DNA of 64,000 nt from Corynebacterium hindlerae (GCF_014117265.1 NZ_CP059833.1:2325069-2389068), one strand, 5' to 3'; shown: positions 38,482 to 47,933, counted from the stretch's first letter. Numbers and translations are program-made. The notes: a model not told the origin generated them from the sequence alone.

Positions 38482-39861
38482 GTGGCTTCAGTAATCGATT
38501 CCGTAGTTAACCTGGCGAAACGCCGTGGATTGGTCTACCCATGTGGTGAGATTTACGGTGGTACTCGTTCGGCGTGGGACTACGGCCCGCTGGGCGTTGA
38601 ACTCAAGGAAAACATCAAGCGCCAGTGGTGGCGGACGTTTGTGCAGGCCCGTGAGGACGTTGTGGGCTTGGATTCTTCCATCATTTTGCCACGCCAGGTG
38701 TGGGAAGCGTCCGGCCACGTGGAGACGTTCACCGATCCTTTGGTGGAGTCACTTCACACCCATAAGAGGTACCGTGCGGATCACCTGATCGAGGCCTACG
38801 AGGCGAAGCACGGCCACCCACCGGCAAACGGATTGGCCGACATCAATGACCCTGAGACGGGGCAGCCTGGTAACTGGACCGAGCCGAAGCTGTTCTCCGG
38901 TCTGATGAAGACCTACCTAGGTGCGGTAGATGACAAGGAAGGTCTGGCCTACCTGCGTCCAGAGACCGCCCAGGGTATTTTCATCAACTTCAAAAACGTT
39001 GCTACCACTGCGCGTATGAAGCCACCGTTTGGCATTGGCCAGATGGGTAAGGCGTTCCGCAATGAGATCACCCCGGGTAACTTCATCTTCCGTACCCGCG
39101 AGTTTGAGCAGATGGAGATCGAGTACTTCGTTCACCCATCTGAGGTTGACACAAAGTTCGATGAGTGGGTTGAGGCTTGCTGGAACTGGTTCATTGACCT
39201 GGGGATTAACCCAGAGAACCTGCGTCAGTTCGACGTTCCTGCTGACGAGCGCGCGCACTACTCGGATCGCACGATTGACTTCGAGTACCGCTTCGGCTTT
39301 GGTGGCAATGAGTGGGGCGAGCTGATGGGTGTGGCGAACCGTACCGATTACGACCTCTCCCAGCACACTGAGCACTCTACCGATGACATGAAGTACTTTG
39401 ACCAAGTTTCTGGCGAGAAGTACCACCCTTACGTGATTGAGCCATCCTTCGGCTTGACCCGTTCGATGATGGCCTTCCTCATCGACGCCTACACCAAAGA
39501 CGAGGCACCAAACGCCAAGGGCGGTGTGGATAAGCGCGTGGTGCTGAAGCTGGACCGCCGTCTGGCTCCTGTGAAGGTGGCGGTGCTGCCACTGTCGAAG
39601 AAGGAAGAGCTGGCGGGTCCTGCAACGGAGATCGCGAACCAGCTGCGTGGCCTGTGGAACATCGAGTACGACACCTCCGGTGCGATCGGTCGCCGGTACC
39701 GTCGTCAGGATGAGATTGGTACGCCGTTCTGTGTCACCGTTGACTTCGACACCCTGGAGGACCAGGCTGTGACGGTGCGTGAGCGTGACACCATGAGCCA
39801 GGAGCGTGTCCCACTCGCTGAGTTGCAGGGCTACCTCGCGCAGCGCCTGGTTGGTTGCTAA
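38482..39861 (+). CDS. glyS: glycyl-tRNA synthetase (alpha2 type)
   Basis: A 459-residue class II synthetase that charges tRNA-Gly. It shows [20 protein letters not shown] at the N terminus, class II motif 2 in [21 protein letters not shown], and motif 3 in [16 protein letters not shown], plus the C-terminal anticodon-binding domain. Length is normal for the homodimeric enzyme. The start is GTG with AAGGAG eight bases upstream. No T-box features were found in the leader. Confidence 0.95.
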   Translation: MASVIDSVVNLAKRRGLVYPCGEIYGGTRSAWDYGPLGVELKENIKRQWWRTFVQAREDVVGLDSSIILPRQVWEASGHVETFTDPLVESLHTHKRYRADHLIEAYEAKHGHPPANGLADINDPETGQPGNWTEPKLFSGLMKTYLGAVDDKEGLAYLRPETAQGIFINFKNVATTARMKPPFGIGQMGKAFRNEITPGNFIFRTREFEQMEIEYFVHPSEVDTKFDEWVEACWNWFIDLGINPENLRQFDVPADERAHYSDRTIDFEYRFGFGGNEWGELMGVANRTDYDLSQHTEHSTDDMKYFDQVSGEKYHPYVIEPSFGLTRSMMAFLIDAYTKDEAPNAKGGVDKRVVLKLDRRLAPVKVAVLPLSKKEELAGPATEIANQLRGLWNIEYDTSGAIGRRYRRQDEIGTPFCVTVDFDTLEDQAVTVRERDTMSQERVPLAELQGYLAQRLVGC

Positions 39862-39865
39862 GCGC

Positions 39866-40378
39866 ATGACAGCAATGCAATGGGGCAAGCGTCAGGACCA
39901 CGCGATCACCCTGTCCGAGGACGGGCGCGAGGTCACGACGTTCCAGCTGGAAAATGACACCACCGCCACCGCCGAGGTCGCGGGGCGCACGTGGAGCTTC
40001 GAGCTTCACGACGCCACTGCCCGCGCAACCTGTGGCGACGTGGAATGGGTTGCCGAAGCAGAAAAGGGCTTCAAGCGGTCGAAGCGTTTCGTGGCGCGCA
40101 TGGGCGAGCGTTCCATCGACTTCATCAATGAACAAAAGTCCGATTGGATCATCGATGAAAACGATGTGAAGCTGGGCCAGTTTACCGGCGCCAACCACGG
40201 CGTGCGCCACGTAGCGGTGGATTTTGAGCCGGACGCGAAGTTAGATGAAGAGCAACGGGTGTTCCTGGCGTGGCTGTCACGCATCGCGCTGGAACAGCGT
40301 TTGGTGGGTTCCAGCTGGATCCTCACGGTAATCCTGCTGATCCTGAGTCCCTTTATCCTGTTGTACTTCTTCCTCTAA
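39866..40378 (+). CDS. hypothetical protein with C-terminal membrane helix
   Basis: A 170-residue protein with a soluble domain and one C-terminal hydrophobic helix (residues ~152-170), suggesting tail-anchoring. The soluble part is beta-rich (WSFELHDATARATCG, GERSIDFINEQKSDWIIDE) and shares a pattern with the next gene: a run of strands followed by RVFLAWLSRIALEQRLV here and AVFLSWACVLVDSPV there. A tubby/LURP-one-like fold is possible, but this is only a guess. ATG 39866 lies 4 bp after glyS. Confidence 0.6.
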   Translation: MTAMQWGKRQDHAITLSEDGREVTTFQLENDTTATAEVAGRTWSFELHDATARATCGDVEWVAEAEKGFKRSKRFVARMGERSIDFINEQKSDWIIDENDVKLGQFTGANHGVRHVAVDFEPDAKLDEEQRVFLAWLSRIALEQRLVGSSWILTVILLILSPFILLYFFL

Positions 40379-40388
40379 GGACGGCTAC

Positions 40389-40838
40389 ATGTCGGAGCAG
40401 TATCCGCGCTGGACGTGGACCGGTAATGAATTGCATGATTCGACCGGTCTGCTCCTGGCGACGGTTCGTTCCGATGTCATTGATATTGAGGGAGACAGGC
40501 TGCTCATTGAGTCGTCGCCGGGCCCTCTGCGCTTTCGGGCCCGGGCGACCTCCACGAACGGGGACGTGTACACTGTCTACCAGCGTGGTTTCACCGTGAG
40601 CACGCTGGTGGCCAATTGTGGCGACACTTCCTACGCCCTGGAGCGGACCTCGGTGTGGCGTAAAGAGCGGGTGATTCGGGGCGCTCGGGGTGTGCTGGCG
40701 CATGTGCGCCCCATGATTAGCGGCAAGGTCGAGCTGATCGGCACCGAGCGCGCTGAAATCTTACCGACGGTTCATGCGGTGTTCCTGAGCTGGGCATGCG
40801 TTCTTGTGGATTCCCCGGTTCGCAGGCCCCGGGTGTAG
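40389..40838 (+). CDS. hypothetical protein, possible paralogue of the preceding gene
   Basis: A 149-residue soluble protein starting MSEQYPRWTWTGNELHD. It is predicted beta-rich and ends with one helix (VHAVFLSWACVLVDSP). It follows the previous gene by 10 bp, probably in one operon with glyS. Function unknown. The stop codon abuts the convergent TPM-protein stop. Confidence 0.6.
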   Translation: MSEQYPRWTWTGNELHDSTGLLLATVRSDVIDIEGDRLLIESSPGPLRFRARATSTNGDVYTVYQRGFTVSTLVANCGDTSYALERTSVWRKERVIRGARGVLAHVRPMISGKVELIGTERAEILPTVHAVFLSWACVLVDSPVRRPRV

Positions 40839-42815
40839 TTAGAATTTCCCGCCGGTTACGCCACCGCCGCCACCGAAGCTACCGCCCCCGAAGCCTCCTC
40901 CGAATCCACCACGGTTGCCACCGCTGAGCATTTCATTAATCAACATGCCGGTGATGATGCCACCCATATTGGAACCACCTGAAGACTGGCGGCGACGGTA
41001 ATCATCAATATCGTTCTGAGCCGATTGAGCGGCACGTTGCGCAGCGGTCAGCGACTGGCGGGCGAAGTCAATGCCTTGGCGCGTATTACTCGTCCGAATG
41101 TTCAGGGCTTGGGCGAACAGGCTCTTGGCGTCGGCAAGCTGTGTGCGTGCCTGAGAACGCACCACCCGGCCACGCGTGGAAATTAGGTCCTCCGCGGCTT
41201 GGATGGCGCTGTTGGCGGAGCGCATGGTGTTGTCGAAGACCTGCAGGGTGCGGGCTTGGTCGGTGGCGGATGCACGGACCGCGTCGAGGTGCTCATCCAA
41301 GTGCGTGTCGGCGGTGATCAGGGCGGCGTAGGCGCTGAGCGGGTCGGTGCTGAATTGGGCTTCGGCGCTGGTCAACGCGGACTGCGCAGCGGCGACGGCC
41401 TTGCGCAGCGCCGCCCAATCGGCTTGCGTTCCCTGTTGCTTGCCTTGCTGCTCCAACTGGTCGGCTTCGGAGATCTCCGCGGTGATTTCAGCGACCAGGC
41501 TGTGGTACTTATCGCGGGCGAGCGCGATGTTTTCCTCCGCGTGCTCGACACCAGCCAGCAGCTTGTCGGCTTTCTGGACGGCGGTTTCTGTCCGGCGGAT
41601 ATCCTCAATCAGCCGGCCCTGCTCGCCGGCCGGCAGATGAACCACGGCTCGAGCGGATTCGAGGGACTTTTCCGCCTCGTCGAGCGCCGCAGCGGCCAGT
41701 TCAGCATTGTCGGAAATACCCGCGATGACCGTGGACTCGTAGCGGCCTTGCAGCTCAGTGAGCGTCGCCTCGGCCTGCGGGATCCGTGTCCTAAGCTCAA
41801 TCGTGGTTCGGGTGAGCTCTTCCACCCTGGTATCGGCGTGAATCAGCAGGTTGCGCATTTCCGCGAACTCGGCGGCTTCCCGGTCCAACGCGTCGTCCGC
41901 CTGGCCACAGCTGGAAATAATATCTACCAGCATCGCGCGGCGCTCGGCGTCGGATTCGGGGATGGCGTCGTCAAGCCGCTGCTTCAGCCCGAAGGCGCGC
42001 TGCAGCGTGGTCGTGGAGTGGTTCATCGCCTTGGTGAACGGCCGGGCGCGCTCCGCCCCGAATTCAGCAATCGCAAGGTCTAGCTCTTCGCGGCCACGGC
42101 GGATCGACTCATCGGTAGACACGAGCTCCTCCCGGGCGCGCTCCTCCAATACTTCGATCGGCAGCTGGCCAATAGCCCGAGTATCCTTCGGATCGATCTT
42201 CCGGGCGTCCGAAACCATCGCCACGTTCGCTTTGGTTTTAGAGCGCCGGCGCATCGCGTAAGCACCGATACCGAGAGCGCCCACGGCAGCGGCGCCGCCA
42301 CCCAACCAGCCGAGCGATTCCCCGTCCAGGCCGGAGCTGGAGTTACCCGCGACCTCATCCGCGGCGGTCATACCGGCACCGAAATAATCCTCATCTACCA
42401 GCTCGCTGTACACAGCCTTATCGATGCGCTTAAGGTCGGAATCACTAAAATCCTTGCCCGCCGCAATGCCATAGTCACGCGTTTGCGGGGAAATGCCTAC
42501 GATCAGCACATTGGTTCCCGCATTCGCACGCTGTGCCTGCTTCGCCCACGCCGTGCCCTCTAACCCAGCGAAATCCGTGGCATACACCACGTAAATCTTC
42601 TTCTGGGTGTCCTTTTGCACCTGTTTAATCCTTGCTTCCAGCTCCTGTTTCTGCGCTGGGGACAACACATCCGCGTTATCAGTTACGGTAGAGGAGTAGG
42701 TAGTCGGGGCCTGCGCCACCACTTGATACTCTGCCGCGACGGCAGGCCACGCACACCCCAGCCCAAGGCTGATCGTGCACAAGGAAAGAGCGCTGAAAGT
42801 ACGAAGGCTTCTCAT
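40839..42815 (-). CDS. TPM-domain membrane protein with coiled coil and Gly-rich tail
   Basis: A 658-residue protein. A signal peptide (residues 1-27, ending AVAAEY) is followed by an extracellular TPM (YgcG-type) domain, about residues 45-165, with NADVLSPAQKQELEARIKQ. One membrane helix follows (LGWLGGGAAAVGALGIGAYAM, about 175-195), then a long alpha-helical cytoplasmic region of Ala/Glu-rich repeats, and finally a Gly-rich tail (GGFGGGFGGGSFGGGGG). The role of this family is unsettled; links to membrane or photosystem quality control exist for plant TPM proteins. ATG 42815 was chosen because it begins the signal peptide; an upstream extension would run antisense through dgt. Confidence 0.85.
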   Translation of the reverse strand: MRSLRTFSALSLCTISLGLGCAWPAVAAEYQVVAQAPTTYSSTVTDNADVLSPAQKQELEARIKQVQKDTQKKIYVVYATDFAGLEGTAWAKQAQRANAGTNVLIVGISPQTRDYGIAAGKDFSDSDLKRIDKAVYSELVDEDYFGAGMTAADEVAGNSSSGLDGESLGWLGGGAAAVGALGIGAYAMRRRSKTKANVAMVSDARKIDPKDTRAIGQLPIEVLEERAREELVSTDESIRRGREELDLAIAEFGAERARPFTKAMNHSTTTLQRAFGLKQRLDDAIPESDAERRAMLVDIISSCGQADDALDREAAEFAEMRNLLIHADTRVEELTRTTIELRTRIPQAEATLTELQGRYESTVIAGISDNAELAAAALDEAEKSLESARAVVHLPAGEQGRLIEDIRRTETAVQKADKLLAGVEHAEENIALARDKYHSLVAEITAEISEADQLEQQGKQQGTQADWAALRKAVAAAQSALTSAEAQFSTDPLSAYAALITADTHLDEHLDAVRASATDQARTLQVFDNTMRSANSAIQAAEDLISTRGRVVRSQARTQLADAKSLFAQALNIRTSNTRQGIDFARQSLTAAQRAAQSAQNDIDDYRRRQSSGGSNMGGIITGMLINEMLSGGNRGGFGGGFGGGSFGGGGGVTGGKF

Positions 42816-42898
42816 ACTGGTTAAGGATACTGCAGCATTTCGCCTTACGACGGCGAGGTGCGCCCCGATTTCCCAGGAAAAGGGGCACAATCTTGGGT

Positions 42899-44161
42899 GT
42901 GAATACGCAGTACCAGTACACCGAGGTCGATACTGAGCGACGCTTCGTTGAACCCACCAAAGGCAGCGCCATGGCCGGGGGCGACGAAGAACACCGTGGC
43001 GCTTTTTCCCGCGACAGAGCCAGGGTGCTGCACTCCGCTGCACTGCGACGCCTAGCAGACAAAACCCAGGTTGTCGGCCCGCGCGACGGCGACACCCCGC
43101 GAACCAGGCTGACGCACTCCCTGGAAGTTGCCCAAATCTCCCGCGGTATCGGTGGCGGACTGGGGCTGGATCAGGATCTGTGCGAACTCGCAGCGCTTTC
43201 CCATGACATCGGCCATCCACCCTATGGGCACAACGGGGAAGTGGCACTGAACGAACTCGCGGACCTGTGCGGCGGTTTTGAAGGCAACGCTCAAACGCTG
43301 CGCATCTTGAGCCGACTGGAGCCCAAAGTTATGCGTGGCCCCGAAAGCCTCGGCCTCAACCTCACCCGTGCCTCCCTCGACGCCGCCTGTAAATACCCGT
43401 GGACCCGCGAGCACAATCCCCGCAAATACGGGGCCTATGATGATGACGCTGACCTGCTGGCTTGGCTGCGCGCCGGGCACGAGGATCACCGCAAACCTAT
43501 GGAAGCACAGGTGATGGACTGGTCGGATGACATCGCCTATTCGGTGCATGACGTGGAGGACGGCATCGTGTCCGGGCGCATCGACCTGGCGGTGCTGTGG
43601 GATTTGGTGGAGCTAGCAGCACTGGCGGAAATAGGCGCGCGAGCTTTCGGGGGAGAGCCGGAGGCACTCGTCGACGCCGCCGACCGCCTCCGCCAGCTCG
43701 CCGTGGTGCGCGCTGCTTCAGAGTACGACGCGTCGCTGAGTTCACTGGTGGCGCTTAAGGCGATGACCTCGGAACTCGTGGGACGCTACGTGGGGATCAC
43801 CATCGCCTCGACGTTGGCGGGAAACGACCACATTGGGCGCCAACATGGGGACTTGATCGTTCCGGAGGCTGCGAGCAATGAAGTGAAACTGCTCAAAACG
43901 ATCGCGGTGCTGTACGTGATGGATGATCCGGGGCACTTGGCACGCCAAGATCGGCAGCGCGAACGCATCTGTCGGGTGTACGACTACCTCATGCTTGGCG
44001 CCCCAGGAACCCTGGACCCGATGTTCCAGTCCTGGTTCGCGCTCGCTGATTCCGATGCGGCGCGGCAGCGGGTGGTCATTGACCAGATCGCCTCCATGAC
44101 GGAAACCCGCTTGGAGCGAATCGCCCGCAACTCGGCGGAGGTCTCCGGGTTCTTTGTCTAG
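42899..44161 (+). CDS. dgt: dGTPase-like deoxynucleotide triphosphohydrolase
   Basis: A 420-residue HD-domain enzyme that hydrolyses dNTPs to deoxynucleosides and triphosphate. It shows ARVLHSAALRRLADKTQV, RTRLTHSLEVAQI (first metal His), LSHDIGHPPYGHNGE (HD motif) and MDWSDDIAYSVHDVEDG. Length is typical. I chose GTG 42899, 7 bases after CACAAT; a TTG at 42893 is an alternative. It lies two genes from dnaG, the standard actinobacterial neighbourhood. It overlaps the convergent barstar gene by 4 bp. Confidence 0.92.
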   Translation: MNTQYQYTEVDTERRFVEPTKGSAMAGGDEEHRGAFSRDRARVLHSAALRRLADKTQVVGPRDGDTPRTRLTHSLEVAQISRGIGGGLGLDQDLCELAALSHDIGHPPYGHNGEVALNELADLCGGFEGNAQTLRILSRLEPKVMRGPESLGLNLTRASLDAACKYPWTREHNPRKYGAYDDDADLLAWLRAGHEDHRKPMEAQVMDWSDDIAYSVHDVEDGIVSGRIDLAVLWDLVELAALAEIGARAFGGEPEALVDAADRLRQLAVVRAASEYDASLSSLVALKAMTSELVGRYVGITIASTLAGNDHIGRQHGDLIVPEAASNEVKLLKTIAVLYVMDDPGHLARQDRQRERICRVYDYLMLGAPGTLDPMFQSWFALADSDAARQRVVIDQIASMTETRLERIARNSAEVSGFFV

Positions 44162-44394
44162 CGGGTTTCTACCCGTACCCCGAGGTCGCGGCACACATTA
44201 GCCAGGGCCGTGTAGTCGGCGATCTGCAGGCGGCAGCCTTTTAATACGAGTGCGGCTAGGTGGGCGTCGCGCACGAAGTCAGCGAAGCCGTCGAGGTTTC
44301 GCGGGGTGGGCTGGTGCGCGCCGGCCACCAGGGCAAAAAGCTGGGGGAGAGTGGTGGCGCGGCGGGCGTCGATAAGCAGCGTTTTATTCGGCAT
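44158..44394 (-). CDS. barstar-family ribonuclease inhibitor
   Basis: A 78-residue protein of the barstar fold. NKTLLIDARRATTLPQLF matches the first strand and helix, and PRNLDGFADFVRDA corresponds to barstar's NLDALWD inhibitory helix with its key acidic residues. The start codon (44394) is inside the end of the RNase gene (11-bp overlap), so the inhibitor is made together with the enzyme it should neutralise. This is the usual arrangement that protects the cell from its own secreted ribonuclease before export. Confidence 0.85.
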   Translation of the reverse strand: MPNKTLLIDARRATTLPQLFALVAGAHQPTPRNLDGFADFVRDAHLAALVLKGCRLQIADYTALANVCRDLGVRVETR

Positions 44395-44815
44395 CGGGGA
44401 TCTCACAGAAACTCTCGTAATGGTCATCGGTGTAGTACCACACCTCAGGGTCGGCCTTGGTACCGCCCCCGGTGATGATGCGGCGCTCGCCCCGGTGATT
44501 CAGGCCCGGGGTGTCCACGGTGTATTCGCGGTAGTAGTTCTTGTCTTTTTTGGGCAGGTGCCCTTCGTAGTTGCCGAAGCGAACCCCATCGTTTTCCGGG
44601 TACTTCGGCTTTTTACCGCCCAGGATGCCGTCGATCACGGGGTTGACCTCGGCAGGAAGCGTGGCGACGGGGCATTCGTTGTCACTGCGCACCACCGATG
44701 TCTGCTTCGGCTCCTGGTCTGGTGCGTTCTCTCCCAGATCAAGGCCGAAAAACGCGGCAGCCAGCACAACGGCCGCGCCGCCGAGCCCAGCTAATGTTTT
44801 AAAGGTTGATGCCAT
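44384..44815 (-). CDS. secreted guanyl-specific ribonuclease (RNase Sa/barnase type)
   Basis: A 143-residue protein. A hydrophobic N terminus (STFKTLAGLGGAAVVLAAAFF) acts as signal or anchor, followed by an RNase Sa-like domain. Catalytic residues are all present: Glu in YYREYTV, Arg in HRGERRIITGGG, His in YTDDHYESF. It should cleave RNA 3' of guanosine outside the cell. Two cysteines (NECP, SFCEI) may form the family's disulphide. A start at 44824 (MGVM) is also possible. Paired with the overlapping barstar gene. Confidence 0.85.
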   Translation of the reverse strand: MASTFKTLAGLGGAAVVLAAAFFGLDLGENAPDQEPKQTSVVRSDNECPVATLPAEVNPVIDGILGGKKPKYPENDGVRFGNYEGHLPKKDKNYYREYTVDTPGLNHRGERRIITGGGTKADPEVWYYTDDHYESFCEIPDAE

Positions 44816-44839
44816 GACTCCCATTTTGACACAACCAAC

Positions 44840-44845
44840 TATGGT
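44840..44845 (+). promoter_or_regulatory. -10 box TATGGT of dnaG
   Basis: TATGGT ends 7 bases before the dnaG ATG at 44853. The gap between dnaG and the divergent RNase gene is only 37 bp, so both promoters overlap here. Confidence 0.5.
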
Positions 44846-44852
44846 AGAAGCC

Positions 44853-46706
44853 ATGGCCAAAGGCAGGATCCCACAAAGCGACATCGAAGCGATCCGTGAA
44901 CGAACTCCCATCGAAGAGATTGTCGGCGAATATGTGCAGTTGAAGCCTGCCGGCGCAGACTCCATGAAGGGGTTGTCTCCGTTCAAGGACGAAAAGACCC
45001 CGTCTTTCCACGTTCGCCCCAACCGTGGCTACTTCCACTGTTTTTCCTCCGGGGAAGGCGGCGATGTCTTTGCGTTCCTGATGAAGATGGAACATATTTC
45101 CTTCCCGGAAGCGGTGGAAATTTGTGCGGACAAAATCGGGTATCACATTAACTATGAGGGTGGGGGACCGGGGCGTCGTGAAGAGCCCGGCACTCGGCAG
45201 CGCCTTATCTTGGCTAACCGCTACGCCCACGAATACTACGTCGCCCAGCTGGAAACCCCGGAGGCCGCTCCTGCCCGCGACTTCCTCACCCAGCGCGGGT
45301 TCTCCGCGGACCACGCCCACCAATTCGGCTGCGGCTACGCGCCCGCCGGCTGGGACACCATGACCAAATACATGCTGCGCAAGGGCTTCACCTTCGAAGA
45401 ACTTGAGGCGGCGGGCCTGTCCAAAATGGGCAAACGCGGTCCCATCGACCAGTTCCACCGCCGCCTGCTGTGGCCAATTAGAAACACGGCTGGTGACGTC
45501 ATCGGCTTTGGTGCGCGCAAGCTTTTCGACGACGATAAGCTCGGCAAATACATGAACACGCGTGACACCCTGCTTTACAACAAGTCACGCGTCCTCTTCG
45601 GACTCGACATGGCCAAAAAGTCCATCGCGGCTGGCCACCAAGCAGTAGTGGTGGAGGGGTACACCGACGTCATGGCAATGCATGCCGCCGGCGTGACCAC
45701 CGCCGTCGCCTCCTGCGGTACCGCGTTCGGCGACGAACACCTGCAAATGCTGCGTCGCATCATGCTCGATGACAACTACTTCCGTGGCGAGCTGATCTAC
45801 ACCTTCGACGGCGACGAAGCCGGCCAAAAAGCCGCGATGCGCGCCTTCGAGGGCGACCAGAAATTTACCGGCCAATCGTTCGTGGCTGTGGCCCCTGAAG
45901 GGATGGACCCGTGCGATCTGCGCCTCGCGCGTGGCGACGGCGCCGTCCGTGACCTCATCGCCTCCCGCATCCCGATGTTTGAATTCGTGCTGCGGGCCAC
46001 CATTTCCGAATTTTCACTCGACTCAGCGGAAGGACGACTGCAAGCGATCCGCCGCGCCGTCCCCGTCGTCGCCGGGATCCGCGACACCACCTTGCGCAAA
46101 GAATATGCCCGACAGCTCGCCGGCTGGGTGGGCTGGGCAGACCCCACTGATATCGTGCGCCAGGTAGAAAAGGAAGCGCGCCGACCGGGCGCCGCCGTGG
46201 TTTCTGCCCCCGCAGCCCCCATAGGCCTGCCAGATCCCCGTGATCCCGCGCTGTGGCCCGAACGAGAATCCTTAAAGATCGCCCTGCAGTACCCGCTGCT
46301 AGCCGGAGAATACTTCGACGGACTAGCTGCAGAATGCTTTACGCAGCCCCAATATTCCGCACTCCGTGCCGCGATCATGGCTGGTGGCGGAGTTGTCGCG
46401 GGAGCAGCGCAAGGCATGGAGTGGTTGCCAACCATCGCAGAACAGCTAGACCTGCTCGGCCGATCACTACTGTCTGAGCTTGCCGTCGAACAGATCAATT
46501 GCTCCGAAGAAGAGCTGGAAAAGTACACCGACAGCGTGCTCTCACGCTTGCAGGAAGTCCGCGTCGGGAACCAAATTGCGCAGCTCAAAGGGCAATTGCA
46601 GCGCATGCGCCCCTCCGACGACGAGGAAGCCTACAACTCCCTCTTCGCGGACTTATTAGCACTGGAGCAGGCCCGACGAGAGCTGTTGGCGCGAGCTTTT
46701 AGGTAG
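44853..46706 (+). CDS. dnaG: DNA primase DnaG
   Basis: A 617-residue primase that makes RNA primers for replication. An N-terminal CHC2 zinc region is present (GLSPFKDEKTPSFHVRPNRG then YFHCFSSGEGGDVFAF), though the first zinc-ligand cysteine/histidine pattern is not fully obvious. TOPRIM motifs are VVVEGYTDVMAMHAAG and TFDGDEAGQKAA. A C-terminal helicase-interaction region follows. The start MAKGRIPQSD matches known N termini; longer in-frame starts lie in the neighbouring gene region. Confidence 0.94.
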   Translation: MAKGRIPQSDIEAIRERTPIEEIVGEYVQLKPAGADSMKGLSPFKDEKTPSFHVRPNRGYFHCFSSGEGGDVFAFLMKMEHISFPEAVEICADKIGYHINYEGGGPGRREEPGTRQRLILANRYAHEYYVAQLETPEAAPARDFLTQRGFSADHAHQFGCGYAPAGWDTMTKYMLRKGFTFEELEAAGLSKMGKRGPIDQFHRRLLWPIRNTAGDVIGFGARKLFDDDKLGKYMNTRDTLLYNKSRVLFGLDMAKKSIAAGHQAVVVEGYTDVMAMHAAGVTTAVASCGTAFGDEHLQMLRRIMLDDNYFRGELIYTFDGDEAGQKAAMRAFEGDQKFTGQSFVAVAPEGMDPCDLRLARGDGAVRDLIASRIPMFEFVLRATISEFSLDSAEGRLQAIRRAVPVVAGIRDTTLRKEYARQLAGWVGWADPTDIVRQVEKEARRPGAAVVSAPAAPIGLPDPRDPALWPERESLKIALQYPLLAGEYFDGLAAECFTQPQYSALRAAIMAGGGVVAGAAQGMEWLPTIAEQLDLLGRSLLSELAVEQINCSEEELEKYTDSVLSRLQEVRVGNQIAQLKGQLQRMRPSDDEEAYNSLFADLLALEQARRELLARAFR

Positions 46707-46708
46707 GT

Positions 46709-46772
46709 CGAATTTGTGGTTCTATTTGGCCACAGCGGGGGTGGTTTTTGGTCAATTGAAGCCACAAATTCG
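46709..46772. terminator. inverted repeat between dnaG and convergent small gene
   Basis: CGAATTTGTGG and CCACAAATTCG are perfect 11-bp arms 40 bases apart, with weaker pairing between. It fills nearly the whole gap between two convergent stops, so it may end both transcripts. No long T-run. Confidence 0.45.
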
Positions 46773-46779
46773 CCAGCGG

Positions 46780-47022
46780 TTAATCGTGGTCGGGCTCGAG
46801 GATCTGGGAGCCGTCGTCCCGGCGCAGGTTCTTGACTTCCTTCATGCGCGGTTCTGGGTCAAGTTTGTTGGCGATGGCGCGGCGGGTGGCGCGTACCGCA
46901 GCCTTGGATGCGGGGGAATTGACGGCGAGTTCGTAGCCTTTTTTGATTTGTTCGAATCGGCGTCGTCCTGCTTTTGTGCCTAAGACGTAGCCGGCGGCGG
47001 CACCAACAACAAACTGAATCAT
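46780..47022 (-). CDS. small YtxH-like membrane-associated protein
   Basis: An 80-residue protein starting MIQFVVGAAAGYVLGTKAGR, a short Gly/Ala-rich helix followed by a basic, charged tail (RRRFEQIKKGYELAVNS, ending RRDDGSQILEPDHD). This matches small YtxH-type proteins common in actinobacteria. Probably an inner-membrane protein with a cytoplasmic tail. Role unknown; some relatives are stress-induced. It is divergent from the CcdA-like gene. Confidence 0.75.
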   Translation of the reverse strand: MIQFVVGAAAGYVLGTKAGRRRFEQIKKGYELAVNSPASKAAVRATRRAIANKLDPEPRMKEVKNLRRDDGSQILEPDHD

Positions 47023-47073
47023 GCCAGCCAGCGTACCTCACGACGCAACGCGTCGGCACCTGGGTGGGTGCTC

Positions 47074-47079
47074 TATGGT
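47074..47079 (+). promoter_or_regulatory. -10 box TATGGT of the CcdA-like gene
   Basis: TATGGT ends 7 bases before ATG 47087; same pattern as at dnaG. Confidence 0.5.
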
Positions 47080-47086
47080 GAGTGTC

Positions 47087-47890
47087 ATGATTGAAATAGG
47101 TATCGTTGGGGCGTTGGTAGCGGGGGTGTTTTCGCTGCTTAGCCCGTGTTCGGCGTTGCTGCTACCGGCGTTTTTCGCGTACGCGTTCAGCTCGAAGCGT
47201 CAGCTTGTGGCCCGTACCGCCGTATTTTTCCTGGGGCTTGCGGCGGTGCTTGTCCCGCTCGGTGCAGGTGTGGGGTGGTTCGGGCAGGCGCTGTTGGTGC
47301 ACCGTTCGACGCTGATCTTGATCGGTGGCCTCATGATGATCCTCTTCGGCATCATCTCTTTCTTCGGCAAAGGCTTCAACATTCCAGGCCTGTCCCGCCT
47401 CAACAGCCGAGTGCGTGGCACAAGCTGGCTGGCGGTATGTGCGCTAGGTGCGGTGTACGGCTTCGCGGGCTTTTGTGCTGGCCCGCTGCTCGGCGCGGTG
47501 CTCACCACTGCCCTTGTCTCCACCAGCGCGCTTTATGGTGCCCTCATCATGGCGATGTATGCGCTGGGCATGGTAGTGCCCCTGTTTCTGCTGGCGTGGG
47601 CGTGGGACGCACGCAAGCTTAACGACGCCCGCTGGCTCCGAGGCCACGAATTCTCCGTTGGATCGCTTCGGCTAAACAGTATTTCGATGGCTTCCGGGCT
47701 GTTGTTTATTGCTATCGGGGTACTCTTTATCCGCACGAACGGAACCACCGGACTGCCCAGTTTCTTAAGTGTTGAGGCGCAGCACGCAGCGCAGACCTGG
47801 GTGCTGCAGAATCAGCTGATCATGGTGCTCGGGGTGCTAATGCTATGCCTGATTGGGGCAGTAGTGGCTTTTGTGAAATCCGAGAAGTGA
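47087..47890 (+). CDS. CcdA/DsbD-type transmembrane thiol-redox protein
   Basis: A 267-residue membrane protein with six or more hydrophobic helices. The two redox cysteines of the CcdA family appear in LLSPCSALLLPAFFAYAF (helix 1) and YGFAGFCAGPLLGAVLT (helix 4). Such proteins carry reducing power across the membrane for cytochrome c maturation or extracellular thiol repair. Start ATG 47087 is leaderless by its -10 spacing. No ccs genes are adjacent, so the downstream partner is unknown. Confidence 0.82.
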   Translation: MIEIGIVGALVAGVFSLLSPCSALLLPAFFAYAFSSKRQLVARTAVFFLGLAAVLVPLGAGVGWFGQALLVHRSTLILIGGLMMILFGIISFFGKGFNIPGLSRLNSRVRGTSWLAVCALGAVYGFAGFCAGPLLGAVLTTALVSTSALYGALIMAMYALGMVVPLFLLAWAWDARKLNDARWLRGHEFSVGSLRLNSISMASGLLFIAIGVLFIRTNGTTGLPSFLSVEAQHAAQTWVLQNQLIMVLGVLMLCLIGAVVAFVKSEK

Positions 47891-47933
47891 TTTGAAGTGG
47901 GAGTGTGTTGCTGAACCTTTGTTTGGCTCTTGG

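Noticed and set aside
42816-43247. A 144-codon N-terminal extension of the TPM-domain protein
   Set aside because: It would run antisense through dgt and place unrelated Arg/Pro-rich residues before a clear signal peptide.
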